From NCBI RefSeq assembly GCF_900106645.1, contig NZ_FNMV01000001.1:434001-498000 (forward strand): a stretch of 64,000 nt of DNA. The letters run 5' to 3'. Of this stretch, positions 40,364 through 48,692 are shown one piece after another. Source of the DNA: Flavobacterium degerlachei (GTDB lineage Bacteria; Bacteroidota; Bacteroidia; Flavobacteriales; Flavobacteriaceae). The notes beneath the pieces are model-generated. The model did no database searches. It had not been told where the DNA came from and saw only the letters and a list, made by a program, of their open reading frames with translations. A program made the position numbers and the translations under genes. Numbering within the stretch: position 1 is the stretch's first letter; every line of letters starts with the position of its first letter.

Positions 40364-42568
40364 ATGAAAAAATATATTCTTCTAATTTTAATATTTTTTA
40401 GTTGCATAGCGGTGTTTTCACAACAGCAAAAAAGACCAAAGGTAGGTTTAGTGCTAAGTGGTGGTGGAGCAAAAGGATTTGCACATATAGGAGTTTTAAA
40501 AGTGCTGGAAGAAGCGGGTGTAAAGATTGACTACATAGGAGGAACTAGTATGGGTGCTGTTGTAGGTGGGCTTTATGCTGTAGGCTATAATGCTTCTCAA
40601 ATTGATTCTATTTTTCAGGTTACCAATTTTGATGAATTGATCAATGACTTCATTCCAAGATCCTCAAAGAATTTTTACGAGAAAGGTAACGATGAGTTGT
40701 ATGCGCTTGTTTTGCCGTTCAACAAATTTAGTATTGGAATACCTGAAGCACTTTCAAAAGGAATGTATAATTTCAATTTATTAAGCAGGATTACAAGGAA
40801 TGTAAGGCATATAAGAGACTTCAGCAAATTGTCTACTCCATTTTTATGTATTGGTACTGATATTGAATCAGGTAAACAAGTGATCTTAAATAAGGGTAAT
40901 TTGGCGCAGGCCTTACTTGCCAGTTCAGCATTTCCTTCGTTATTTTCTCCAGTAGAGATTGATGGTAAACTCTTAGTTGATGGTGGAGTTACTAACAACT
41001 ATCCTATTGATGAGGTGAGAAAGTTAGGGGCGGATATCATTATTGGAGTTGATGTGCAAGATGACTTACGGGATAGAACTACGCTTAATGATGCTACTAA
41101 AATACTAGTTCAAATAACCAACCTTCATTCTATAGAAAAAATGAAAAATAATGTCCTTAAAACGGATATTTATATAAAGCCTGACATTACAGATTATGGA
41201 GTAATATCATTTGACAAAGGGAAAGAGATTATACAAAAAGGGGAAGAAGCCACATTTGCTGTTTTTGAGAAAATAAAAGAGTTGGGGCGTAATGATTCAA
41301 TTCAATACAGGAAACCTAAATTAAAAACCCAAACGGACAGTTTACAAATTGATGATATAAATATTACGGAATTAGATAATTTCACAAAAGACTATGTGCT
41401 TGGGAAATTGAGATTTAAGCCTGGAACTACAATTAGTTATAAACAGTTGGAAACAGGAATTAACAACATTAATGCGACAAACAATTTTAGCGTAATAAAT
41501 TATTCATTAGACCCAAAAGGGGAATTGGACGACCTGAATCTTAATTTGAAAGAAAATGCAACCAAGACATATTTGAAATTTGGATTGCATTATGACGGTC
41601 TATTTAAAAGTGCTGTATTGCTTAACTTAACTCGTAAAAGGACTTTGTTTAAAAATGATATCGCATCGCTAGACTTTGTGCTGGGGGATAATTTCAGGTA
41701 TAACTTTGATTACTATATTGAAAATGGATACAATTTAAGTTTTGGTTTTAAATCTTCTTTCAATCAATTTAATAGGAATGTGGCTAGAGATATAAGTAGC
41801 TTGGATTTTGAGTCGTTAGGTGTAAACTCGATAAATGTTGATTTTTCAGATGTTACAAATCAGCTTTATTTCCAATCTTTATTTGTGCAGAAATTTTTAA
41901 TTGGTGGAGGGGTGGAGTATAAAAAATTAAAAATTACTTCAGAAACTTTGGCTAATATGGATCCTATAATAGATAATAGTGACTACCTCAGTGTTTTTGG
42001 ATATATGAAATACGACTCCTTTGATGATAAATATTTTCCTAAAAAAGGATGGTATGGTTCTGGAGATATTCAGTCCTATTTGGTTTCGTCAGATTATACA
42101 AAGGAATTTAATACCTTTTCTATAGTAAAAGGAGATTTTGGAATTGCGGCAACCCTATTTAAAAATGCAACGGTTAAAATTCAAACAGAGGCTGGTTTTT
42201 CTTTTGGTAACGAAAGTGTTACATTCTTTAATTTTATTTTAGGTGGATACGGCTACAACCAAATCAACAATTTCAGACATTTTTATGGCTATGATTTTTT
42301 GAGTATTGCGGCTAATAGTTATATTAAGTCAACTGTGACAATGGATTATGAGTTTTTAAAAAATAATCATATTAATTTTGCTGCAAATTATGCAAATTTA
42401 GGTGACAGAATTTTTGAATCTGTTGATTGGATTTCAATACCTAAATACTCGGGCTATGCTATTGGATATGGTCTTGAAACGGTAGTAGGTCCTATTGAAA
42501 TTAAACATACTTGGTCACCTGAAACTAAAAAAGGGTATACTTGGTTCAGTGTTGGATTTTCGTTCTAA
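40364..42568 (+). CDS. Patatin-like phospholipase with Omp85-type barrel
   Basis: This 734-residue outer-membrane protein joins a lipase domain to a POTRA/barrel, as in PlpD-type (type Vd) proteins. A signal peptide (1-20) is followed by a patatin domain (about 25-220) with oxyanion GGGAKG at 33-38, nucleophile Ser62 in GTSMG and Asp206 in LVDGG. One POTRA-like segment lies at about 340-400. A C-terminal 16-stranded-type barrel (about 400-734) ends in aromatic TWFSVGFSF, the usual insertion signal. The patatin part should face outward or be secreted. It is a chromosomal family of Bacteroidota; the lipid substrate is unknown. Confidence 0.92.
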   Translation: MKKYILLILIFFSCIAVFSQQQKRPKVGLVLSGGGAKGFAHIGVLKVLEEAGVKIDYIGGTSMGAVVGGLYAVGYNASQIDSIFQVTNFDELINDFIPRSSKNFYEKGNDELYALVLPFNKFSIGIPEALSKGMYNFNLLSRITRNVRHIRDFSKLSTPFLCIGTDIESGKQVILNKGNLAQALLASSAFPSLFSPVEIDGKLLVDGGVTNNYPIDEVRKLGADIIIGVDVQDDLRDRTTLNDATKILVQITNLHSIEKMKNNVLKTDIYIKPDITDYGVISFDKGKEIIQKGEEATFAVFEKIKELGRNDSIQYRKPKLKTQTDSLQIDDINITELDNFTKDYVLGKLRFKPGTTISYKQLETGINNINATNNFSVINYSLDPKGELDDLNLNLKENATKTYLKFGLHYDGLFKSAVLLNLTRKRTLFKNDIASLDFVLGDNFRYNFDYYIENGYNLSFGFKSSFNQFNRNVARDISSLDFESLGVNSINVDFSDVTNQLYFQSLFVQKFLIGGGVEYKKLKITSETLANMDPIIDNSDYLSVFGYMKYDSFDDKYFPKKGWYGSGDIQSYLVSSDYTKEFNTFSIVKGDFGIAATLFKNATVKIQTEAGFSFGNESVTFFNFILGGYGYNQINNFRHFYGYDFLSIAANSYIKSTVTMDYEFLKNNHINFAANYANLGDRIFESVDWISIPKYSGYAIGYGLETVVGPIEIKHTWSPETKKGYTWFSVGFSF

Positions 42569-42749
42569 ATTCAAACTTTATCAATAAAAATTCCGATATT
42601 TGTTATAATGAAAGCGAAATGGACAGGTTTATTAGAGTATCTACAATTCTTAATCAAGAGAAATCCTGAATAAGGCACTATTTTTTGATTTAGAATGACG
42701 AATTGCAAAGCCTTGCCGCTTTATTAGTTACACTTTAAACAAAATAATC

Positions 42750-43907
42750 ATGCCATTATACCATAAATTAGGGGAATTCCCTCAAAAAAGACACACGCAG
42801 TTTGTAAAACCAAATGGTGGTTTTTACTACGAACAATTATTTGGTACCGAAGGTTTTCATGGAAATTCTTCCTTATTATATCATGTCCATAGGCCAACTC
42901 AGGTAAAAGAAATTAATAAATCATATTCAGTAGAGCCTAAAATAGCTATTGGTAAAAACATAAAATCCTTACTACTTAAAGGATTTGAGTTAAAACCCGC
43001 CGATGATTTTCTGGAAAGTCGTAAAGCAATGTTGGTCAATAAAGACTGTACAATTGGGCTTGCAGCACCTAAAAAATCACTAACGGAATATTTCTATAAA
43101 AATGCCGATGCTGATGAGATGATTTTCATTCATAAGGGAAAAGGGAAATTGCGTACCATGATGGGAAATATTCCTTTTGAATACGGGGATTACCTAATCA
43201 TTCCAAGAGGAATTATATACCAAATTCAGTTTGACACCGAAGACAATCGCTTGTTTTACGTCGAGTCTTTCGCTCCCTTTTATACGCCTAAACGCTATAA
43301 AAACGAAAGTGGTCAGCACTTAGAGCATTCGCCATTTTGTGAACGCGACTTTATCTTACCAACTGAATTAGAAACTCACGATGAAAAAGGCGACTTTTTA
43401 ATCAAAATCAAGAAAGAAGGAATGATGCACGAAGTAGTCTATGCTACGCATCCCTTTGACGTTATTGGTTGGGATGGATACAATTTTCCGTACGGATTCA
43501 GTATTCATAACTTCGAGCCTATAACTGGTCGCGTTCACCAACCGCCACCAGTGCATCAAACATTCGAAACTTCAAGTTTTGTAGTTTGTTCGTTCGTCCC
43601 TAGATTGTACGATTACCACCCAAAAGCAATTCCAGCACCTTACAATCACAGCAACATTGACAGTGATGAGGTCTTGTATTACGTTGATGGAGACTTTATG
43701 AGTCGCAACAATATTGAACAAGGTCATATTACTTTGCATCCAAAAGGTATTCCTCACGGTCCGGCGCCAGGAGCTATGGAACGTAGTATTGGTCACACAG
43801 CAACAGAAGAATTAGCCGTTATGGTTGATACTTTTCGTCCACTTATGGTAACCGAAGAAGCTATGGGTCTAGATGATGGTCAATATTATAAGTCTTGGGT
43901 AGAGTAG
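42750..43907 (+). CDS. hmgA: Homogentisate 1,2-dioxygenase
   Basis: This is a cytoplasmic iron(II) enzyme that opens the ring of homogentisate to maleylacetoacetate in tyrosine degradation. The 385 residues form two cupin-like halves. The C-terminal half carries the iron ligands in PPPVHQTFE, in a Glu-rich YNHSNIDSDEVLYYVDGDF segment, and in HPKGIPHGPAPG near 330. It is followed by hppD, the enzyme that makes its substrate, with the second copy of the palindromic element between them. The later pathway enzymes (maleylacetoacetate isomerase, fumarylacetoacetase) are not in this window. Confidence 0.94.
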   Translation: MPLYHKLGEFPQKRHTQFVKPNGGFYYEQLFGTEGFHGNSSLLYHVHRPTQVKEINKSYSVEPKIAIGKNIKSLLLKGFELKPADDFLESRKAMLVNKDCTIGLAAPKKSLTEYFYKNADADEMIFIHKGKGKLRTMMGNIPFEYGDYLIIPRGIIYQIQFDTEDNRLFYVESFAPFYTPKRYKNESGQHLEHSPFCERDFILPTELETHDEKGDFLIKIKKEGMMHEVVYATHPFDVIGWDGYNFPYGFSIHNFEPITGRVHQPPPVHQTFETSSFVVCSFVPRLYDYHPKAIPAPYNHSNIDSDEVLYYVDGDFMSRNNIEQGHITLHPKGIPHGPAPGAMERSIGHTATEELAVMVDTFRPLMVTEEAMGLDDGQYYKSWVE

Positions 43908-43912
43908 TTTAA

Positions 43913-43990
43913 GGAGCTATTTCCTGCTGTACGCTATATCTTTATGTTTTTAAAGAAAAAACATAAAGGATGCCGCTACCATCAGGGCTA
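43913..43990 (+). repeat. Dispersed palindromic element, copy 2
   Basis: This copy lies in the hmgA-hppD gap, 5 bp after the hmgA stop and 70 bp before the hppD start. The apical stem ATCTTTATGTTTTT / AAAAACATAAAGGAT pairs perfectly apart from one bulged G. The outer pair reads CCTG/CAGG instead of CCAG/CTGG, a compensated change relative to copies 1 and 3. Confidence 0.88.
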
Positions 43991-44060
43991 AAAATCAATT
44001 TTCAAAAAATCAATTCGGTTGCATCTAATAAACGATTGACCGATTAAACAAATAAACATC

Positions 44061-45221
44061 ATGGCAAAAGAAGTAAAATCAGTAGAATACGGTCTAGAAA
44101 AAATATTTGAAGGAGCGCAAGATTTCCTTCCATTATTAGGAACCGATTATGTAGAATTCTACGTAGGAAACGCAAAACAATCAGCACATTATTATAAAAC
44201 AGCTTTTGGTTATCAATCTTTGGCTTATGCCGGACTAGAAACTGGAGTTAAAGACAGGACGTCTTATGTGTTAAAACAAGATAAGATTCGCATCGTGCTT
44301 ACAACACCATTAACACAAGATTCTCCAATACACGAGCATTTGAGAAAACATGGTGACGGAGTAAAAGTAGCTGCCTTATGGGTTGAAGATGCTACAAGTG
44401 CTTATGAAGAAACAATGAAACGTGGTGCACGTTCTTTTATGGAGCCTACAGTCGAGAAAGACGAGCATGGTGAAGTAGTGCGTTCTGGAATTTACACTTA
44501 TGGAGAAACGGTACATATATTTGTAGAGCGTAAAAACTACAATGGTGTATTCTTACCAGGATACAAGGAATGGAAGTCTGATTACAACCCAGAACCAACA
44601 GGTTTAAAATACATTGACCACATGGTAGGAAATGTAGGTTGGAACGAAATGAATACATGGGTGAAGTTCTATGAAGAAGTAATGGGGTTTGTAAACTTCC
44701 TTTCTTTTGATGACAAACAAATTAATACAGAGTATTCTGCCTTGATGAGTAAAGTGATGTCTAATGGTAACGGAAGAATTAAATTCCCTATCAACGAACC
44801 AGCCGAAGGAAAGAAAAAATCACAAATCGAAGAATATTTAGATTTCTACGGAGGTCCAGGAATACAGCACATTGCTATTGCTACTGATGATATTATCAAG
44901 ACGGTAAGTCAGTTAAAAGCAAGAGGTGTTGAATTTTTGTCAGCGCCACCACATACATACTATGAAGCAATTCCGGAACGTTTGGGAGAACACATGGGTA
45001 TGATGAAAGAAGATATCAATGAAATTGAAAGATTAGCTATAATGGTTGATGCCGATGAAGATGGGTATTTATTGCAAATTTTCACTAAACCAGTACAGGA
45101 TAGACCAACTTTATTTTTTGAAATTATTCAAAGAATGGGAGCCAAAGGTTTCGGAGCAGGTAATTTTAAAGCATTGTTTGAATCTATAGAGAGAGAGCAA
45201 GCATTGCGAGGAACGCTGTAA
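44061..45221 (+). CDS. hppD: 4-hydroxyphenylpyruvate dioxygenase
   Basis: This is the cytoplasmic Fe(II) enzyme that turns 4-hydroxyphenylpyruvate into homogentisate. The 386 residues form two vicinal-oxygen-chelate domains (about 22-150 and 175-360). Iron ligands are His in YIDHMVGNVG, His in GPGIQHIAIATDD and Glu in the C-terminal strand (FFEIIQRMGAKGFGAGNFKALFE). It follows hmgA and is presumably in one transcript with it, unless the palindromic element in the 153-bp gap separates them. Downstream, a candidate small RNA begins about 110 bp past its stop. Confidence 0.95.
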   Translation: MAKEVKSVEYGLEKIFEGAQDFLPLLGTDYVEFYVGNAKQSAHYYKTAFGYQSLAYAGLETGVKDRTSYVLKQDKIRIVLTTPLTQDSPIHEHLRKHGDGVKVAALWVEDATSAYEETMKRGARSFMEPTVEKDEHGEVVRSGIYTYGETVHIFVERKNYNGVFLPGYKEWKSDYNPEPTGLKYIDHMVGNVGWNEMNTWVKFYEEVMGFVNFLSFDDKQINTEYSALMSKVMSNGNGRIKFPINEPAEGKKKSQIEEYLDFYGGPGIQHIAIATDDIIKTVSQLKARGVEFLSAPPHTYYEAIPERLGEHMGMMKEDINEIERLAIMVDADEDGYLLQIFTKPVQDRPTLFFEIIQRMGAKGFGAGNFKALFESIEREQALRGTL

Positions 45222-45289
45222 AAACGTGATTTTTTTACATTATGTGAAAAAATATCCGACGAACAACCTGTTATTTTATCAATGTTGTG

Positions 45290-45311
45290 TTAAACTTTTT
45301 TTTTAGTTTAA
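45290..45311. promoter_or_regulatory. Inverted repeat upstream of the candidate small RNA promoter
   Basis: TTAAACT (45290-45296) and AGTTTAA (45305-45311) are perfect inverted repeats around eight T residues. They overlap the position where a -33 element would be expected for the TACCTTTG box at 45330, so they could be an operator. Confidence 0.45.
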
Positions 45312-45329
45312 ATATGTTGATTTGTTGAC

Positions 45330-45337
45330 TACCTTTG
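45330..45337 (+). promoter_or_regulatory. -7 box of a candidate small RNA
   Basis: TACCTTTG followed by CACTCGC is a strong match to TAnnTTTG, of the kind seen before highly expressed Bacteroidota genes. No start codon or long frame follows within the next 170 bp. Confidence 0.55.
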
Positions 45338-45342
45338 CACTC

Positions 45343-45452
45343 GCAAAATGGAAGGGGTGGTTTCCTTCCGAATTGATATAAATTTCATAATTTATAGTTT
45401 TTTGGTTAGTTAATAGCATAAAAACTCAGTCATTATTTGACTGAGTTTTTTT
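45343..45452 (+). ncRNA. Candidate small RNA of about 110 nt
   Basis: The segment between a promoter box and a strong terminator has no convincing open frame. Its predicted elements are a hairpin GGAAGG/CCTTCC (45350-45369), an AT hairpin ATAAATT/AATTTAT near 45380-45394, and the terminator hairpin. It does not match tRNA, SRP RNA or 6S RNA patterns that I know. It could also be the leader of the DUF3108 gene with an attenuator. Confidence 0.4.
45420..45452 (+). terminator. Terminator
   Basis: AAAAACTCAGTCA (45420-45432), loop TTATT, then TGACTGAGTTTTTTT. It ends the candidate small RNA and may also stop hppD transcripts. Confidence 0.88.
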
Positions 45453-45511
45453 GTTTTAATATATTTGGAACAAAATTTGCAACTCCACTCAATAAATAGA
45501 TAAAGTTAGTT

Positions 45512-46282
45512 ATGAAAAAGATAATACTACTCTTGTTATTGATAATAACCGTAAGTTTTGATGCTCCTAAAGAAGACGCATATGATGTGGGCGAATGGTT
45601 TAAGTTCCGCATCCATTATGGCTTTGTAAATGCGGGTTATGCAACTTTGGAGGTTAAAGACGCTGTAATAAATAATAAAAAAACATTTCATGTTGTCGGG
45701 AAAGGCTACACTACAGGAATGTCTCGATTTTTCTTCAAAGTAGATGATTTATATGAAAGCTATATAGATAAGGAAACGGGGAATCCATACCAATTTGTAA
45801 GAAAGATTAATGAAGGTGGTTATACAAAAAACCAGCAAGGTTTCTTTAACCAGTCATCCAATAGAGTTACTGTAAAAGATTATAAACATGGGAACGAAAA
45901 AACCTTTGTTACTCCTAAAAACACACAAGATATTCTATCAGCCTTTTATTATTTAAGGAATTATCCTAGTATAGATAAAATTAATCCAGGGGAAACAATC
46001 GCAATCGACATGTTTTTTGACGATGAAACCACAAAATTTAAGTTAAAGTTCATAGGTCGTGAAGATATTACAACTAAATTTGGCACCGTGTCTTGTATGG
46101 TCTTTAAACCGTACGTTCAATCAGGTCGTGTTTTTAAGGAACAAGAGAGTTTAACTGTTTGGATATCAGATGACGATAATAGATTGCCAGTTAGAATAAA
46201 AGCCGAATTAGCGGTAGGATCAATAAAAGCGGACTTGGATGCGTTTAAAGGATTGAATAATCCATTTAAAATAAAAAAGTAA
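45512..46282 (+). CDS. DUF3108 domain protein, exported
   Basis: This is a 256-residue protein with an N-terminal hydrophobic segment (about 3-16) and a mature part in the DUF3108 family. The family is predominantly beta structure and is thought to be periplasmic. Recognisable pieces are YDVGEWFKFRIHYGFVNAGYATLEV near 24-48 and ITTKFGTVSCMVFKPYVQSGRVFK near 190-213. Function is unknown. Its stop overlaps the next start (TAATG), coupling it to the dioxygenase-family gene. The same order is, as I recall, common in Flavobacteriia. Confidence 0.85.
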   Translation: MKKIILLLLLIITVSFDAPKEDAYDVGEWFKFRIHYGFVNAGYATLEVKDAVINNKKTFHVVGKGYTTGMSRFFFKVDDLYESYIDKETGNPYQFVRKINEGGYTKNQQGFFNQSSNRVTVKDYKHGNEKTFVTPKNTQDILSAFYYLRNYPSIDKINPGETIAIDMFFDDETTKFKLKFIGREDITTKFGTVSCMVFKPYVQSGRVFKEQESLTVWISDDDNRLPVRIKAELAVGSIKADLDAFKGLNNPFKIKK

Positions 46283-47217
46283 TGAAAATTAATGAGAATA
46301 CAGAAGCTATTTTAAATGAAATCGAGCTTAAATATGAAGCTATAAATCAAAAAACCGATACTCATTTAGAAGGTTTGCTTTGGTCAAAACCAATTACATA
46401 TTGGGATTATATCCAAACAGATGCTTTGTTAAGTTTGCAAACGCAAAGAACAACGCTGCCCGATGAAATGGTTTTTATCATGTATCATCAAGTGAATGAA
46501 CTCATTTTTAAGATGATTCTGTGGGAGATGCAGCAAATATGTTATTGTGAAGATGTAAAGACAGACTTTTTTACTGAAAGGTTAATGAGAGTGAGTCGAT
46601 ATTTTGATATGTTAACTACTTCTTTTGGAATCATGGAAGAAGGTATGGAGGTAGATCAATACATGAAGTTTAGAAATACTTTGACTCCTGCCAGTGGTTT
46701 TCAAAGTGCGCAATATAGATTGATCGAATTTTCTTCAACAGATTTGATTAATTTGATTGATAACCGTTTTAGAGCTAAGATTGACAGAGATACTCCATTC
46801 CAACATGCTTTTGAACATTTGTATTGGCAAGCAGCAGGAAAAGACTATAAAACAGGTGAGAAATCATACCTTTTAGAGGAATTTGAACGCAAATATAAAG
46901 CTACTTTCCTAGCGCATATGAAGGAATATAATTCCATTAATATTTGGCAAAAATTTAAACAACTTCCTACAGACGATCAGAACAATCCAGAATTAGTAAA
47001 GGCAATGCGTCATTTTGACCATACTGTAAATATTACTTGGGTAATGCAGCATTTAAACGTAGCTATTAAGTATATCGATCACAGCGGAAAAGGGGATGGA
47101 GAAGCAACAGGTGGAAGTGATTGGAAAAAATACATGCACCCAAGATACCAACGAAGGATATTTTTTCCGGAATTATGGAGTGCTGAGGAATTAGCAAATT
47201 GGGGTGTAGAAAATTAA
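46282..47217 (+). CDS. Tryptophan 2,3-dioxygenase family protein
   Basis: This is a 311-residue haem-binding protein of the tryptophan 2,3-dioxygenase family, which converts tryptophan to N-formylkynurenine. The substrate-region motif FIMYHQVNELIFKMILWEM lies near 65-84, the RNTLTPASGFQSAQYR signature near 130-146, and the proximal haem histidine is in RHFDHTVNITWVMQHL near 248. The one-base overlap with the DUF3108 gene indicates coupling. No other kynurenine-pathway gene is within the window, so its true pathway, or even its substrate, is open. The M23 peptidase gene follows 25 bp later. Confidence 0.9.
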   Translation: MKINENTEAILNEIELKYEAINQKTDTHLEGLLWSKPITYWDYIQTDALLSLQTQRTTLPDEMVFIMYHQVNELIFKMILWEMQQICYCEDVKTDFFTERLMRVSRYFDMLTTSFGIMEEGMEVDQYMKFRNTLTPASGFQSAQYRLIEFSSTDLINLIDNRFRAKIDRDTPFQHAFEHLYWQAAGKDYKTGEKSYLLEEFERKYKATFLAHMKEYNSINIWQKFKQLPTDDQNNPELVKAMRHFDHTVNITWVMQHLNVAIKYIDHSGKGDGEATGGSDWKKYMHPRYQRRIFFPELWSAEELANWGVEN

Positions 47218-47242
47218 GTTGAATTCAGAAAAATAACACAGT

Positions 47243-48475
47243 TTGAAGAAGGTATTAATGGTTATCATAGTATTGACAACAATGCTAGCTTGTAATAAAT
47301 CTAATAATAAACCCAAAAGCACAATAAAGGTCAAACCCAAGAAGGAAATTGCGGAAAATTCTGATTTTGGATTTAATTTTTCTGAATACAATGTAGTTCA
47401 GGATACGGTAAAAAGAGGCGATACTTTTGGAACAATTATAGAAGATCAAAATATTGGAGACCGTAAAGTTTATGATATTGTACAAAGTATAAAAGATACC
47501 TTTAATGTTAGGATTATTAGACCTAATCGAGCGTATACGATGCTGCGGTCAAAGGATAAAAAAAATAAATTACAGCTTTTTGTCTATCAACCAGATGCTT
47601 TAAGTTACTATATTTTTGATTTACGCGATTCAGTAGTTGTTGCTCATAAGAAAACAAGACCTATTACTATAAGAAGAAGAACAATAGGTGGTGTTCTTAA
47701 AGGGTCCTTGTCTGAAACTTTAGGGGATGCAGGCGTAGAGGCTGCTCTAGCTAATAGAATTACAAAAATATATGCTTGGTCAATTGACTTTTTTAAACTT
47801 AAAAAAGGAGACCGCTTCGGAATCACTTTTACCGAAAGATTCATAAATGATTCAATTTATGACGGTGTAGATAATCTTGAAGCTTCCTTTTTTGAATACA
47901 AAGGAAAAATCATCTATGCCTTTCCTTTTGCTCCAAACCCTGCTTCTGAGAAAATTCAATATTACGACGAAGATGGTAAGACATTGAAAAACTTCTTCCT
48001 TAAAACTCCAATTAAATTTAGTAGGATTTCGTCGAGATTTACAATGAATCGATATCATCCGGTACAACATAGATGGAAAGCGCACAAAGGAACAGATTAT
48101 GCGGCACCTAGAGGAACGCCAATTACTACTACCGCTTCAGGTACAGTAGAAAGAACAGGTTATACAGCAGGAAATGGGAACTATGTAAAAGTGAAACACA
48201 ATGGTACTTATTCTACACAGTATCTGCACATGTCAAAAATCTTAGTTCGACGTGGTCAACATGTTAATCAAGGTGATGTTATAGGTAGAGTGGGTAGTAC
48301 TGGGTTAGCAACAGGGCCTCATGTTTGTTATCGTTTTTGGAAAAACGGTAAGCAAGTTGATGCATTAAAACTGAATTTACCAAACGGAGAGCCAATGGAA
48401 GGTAAAAATAAAGCACGTTTTTTAAAGACAATTGAACCGTTAAAATTTGAACTAGACAGCGTTGGGAATTTATAA
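47243..48475 (+). CDS. M23-family peptidoglycan metallopeptidase, lipoprotein
   Basis: This is a 410-residue envelope endopeptidase-like protein. I keep a TTG start because it gives a proper signal peptide (MKKVLMVIIVLTTMLAC with lipobox TMLAC, Cys17); the next ATG, five codons later, would lose the basic N-region. An N-terminal LysM/OapA-like region (about 50-240) precedes the M23 LytM domain (about 275-390). Zinc ligands are His and Asp in KAHKGTDYAAPRG and His in YLHMS and GPHVCYRFW, so it should be catalytically active on peptide cross-links. It follows the dioxygenase gene closely and ends before a strong terminator. Confidence 0.92.
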   Translation: MKKVLMVIIVLTTMLACNKSNNKPKSTIKVKPKKEIAENSDFGFNFSEYNVVQDTVKRGDTFGTIIEDQNIGDRKVYDIVQSIKDTFNVRIIRPNRAYTMLRSKDKKNKLQLFVYQPDALSYYIFDLRDSVVVAHKKTRPITIRRRTIGGVLKGSLSETLGDAGVEAALANRITKIYAWSIDFFKLKKGDRFGITFTERFINDSIYDGVDNLEASFFEYKGKIIYAFPFAPNPASEKIQYYDEDGKTLKNFFLKTPIKFSRISSRFTMNRYHPVQHRWKAHKGTDYAAPRGTPITTTASGTVERTGYTAGNGNYVKVKHNGTYSTQYLHMSKILVRRGQHVNQGDVIGRVGSTGLATGPHVCYRFWKNGKQVDALKLNLPNGEPMEGKNKARFLKTIEPLKFELDSVGNL

Positions 48476-48523
48476 TTCAATATAAAAATGCGCTAAAGAG
48501 ATATTTTTAGAAGTTAATATGTG

Positions 48524-48568
48524 AAGAGGAACAATTATTTAAATTAAATAATTGTTCCTCTTTTTGTT
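48524..48568 (+). terminator. Terminator after the M23 peptidase gene
   Basis: AAGAGGAACAATTATTTAA pairs with TTAAATAATTGTTCCTCTT and is followed by TTTG and more T residues. Confidence 0.9.
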
Positions 48569-48651
48569 TTGTTGGGAAATGGATATCCTTTTGAATTTTG
48601 ATTAAATTGTTATAAAAAGTGAAACGCTTTATCAATTAAAACTTAATTCAG

Positions 48652-48659
48652 TATTTTTG
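48652..48659 (+). promoter_or_regulatory. Promoter -7 box of pgi
   Basis: TATTTTTG matches TAnnTTTG and lies 33 bp before the ATG at 48693. Confidence 0.5.
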
Positions 48660-48692
48660 CTAGTATAAAATAAAACTTGAACCCCACTATAA

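Noticed and set aside
45343..45420. Possible tRNA or SRP RNA after the TACCTTTG promoter
   Set aside because: The GGTTTCCTTCCGAA stretch recalls a T-loop only superficially. No cloverleaf arms, anticodon loop or GGAA-type SRP helix can be drawn.
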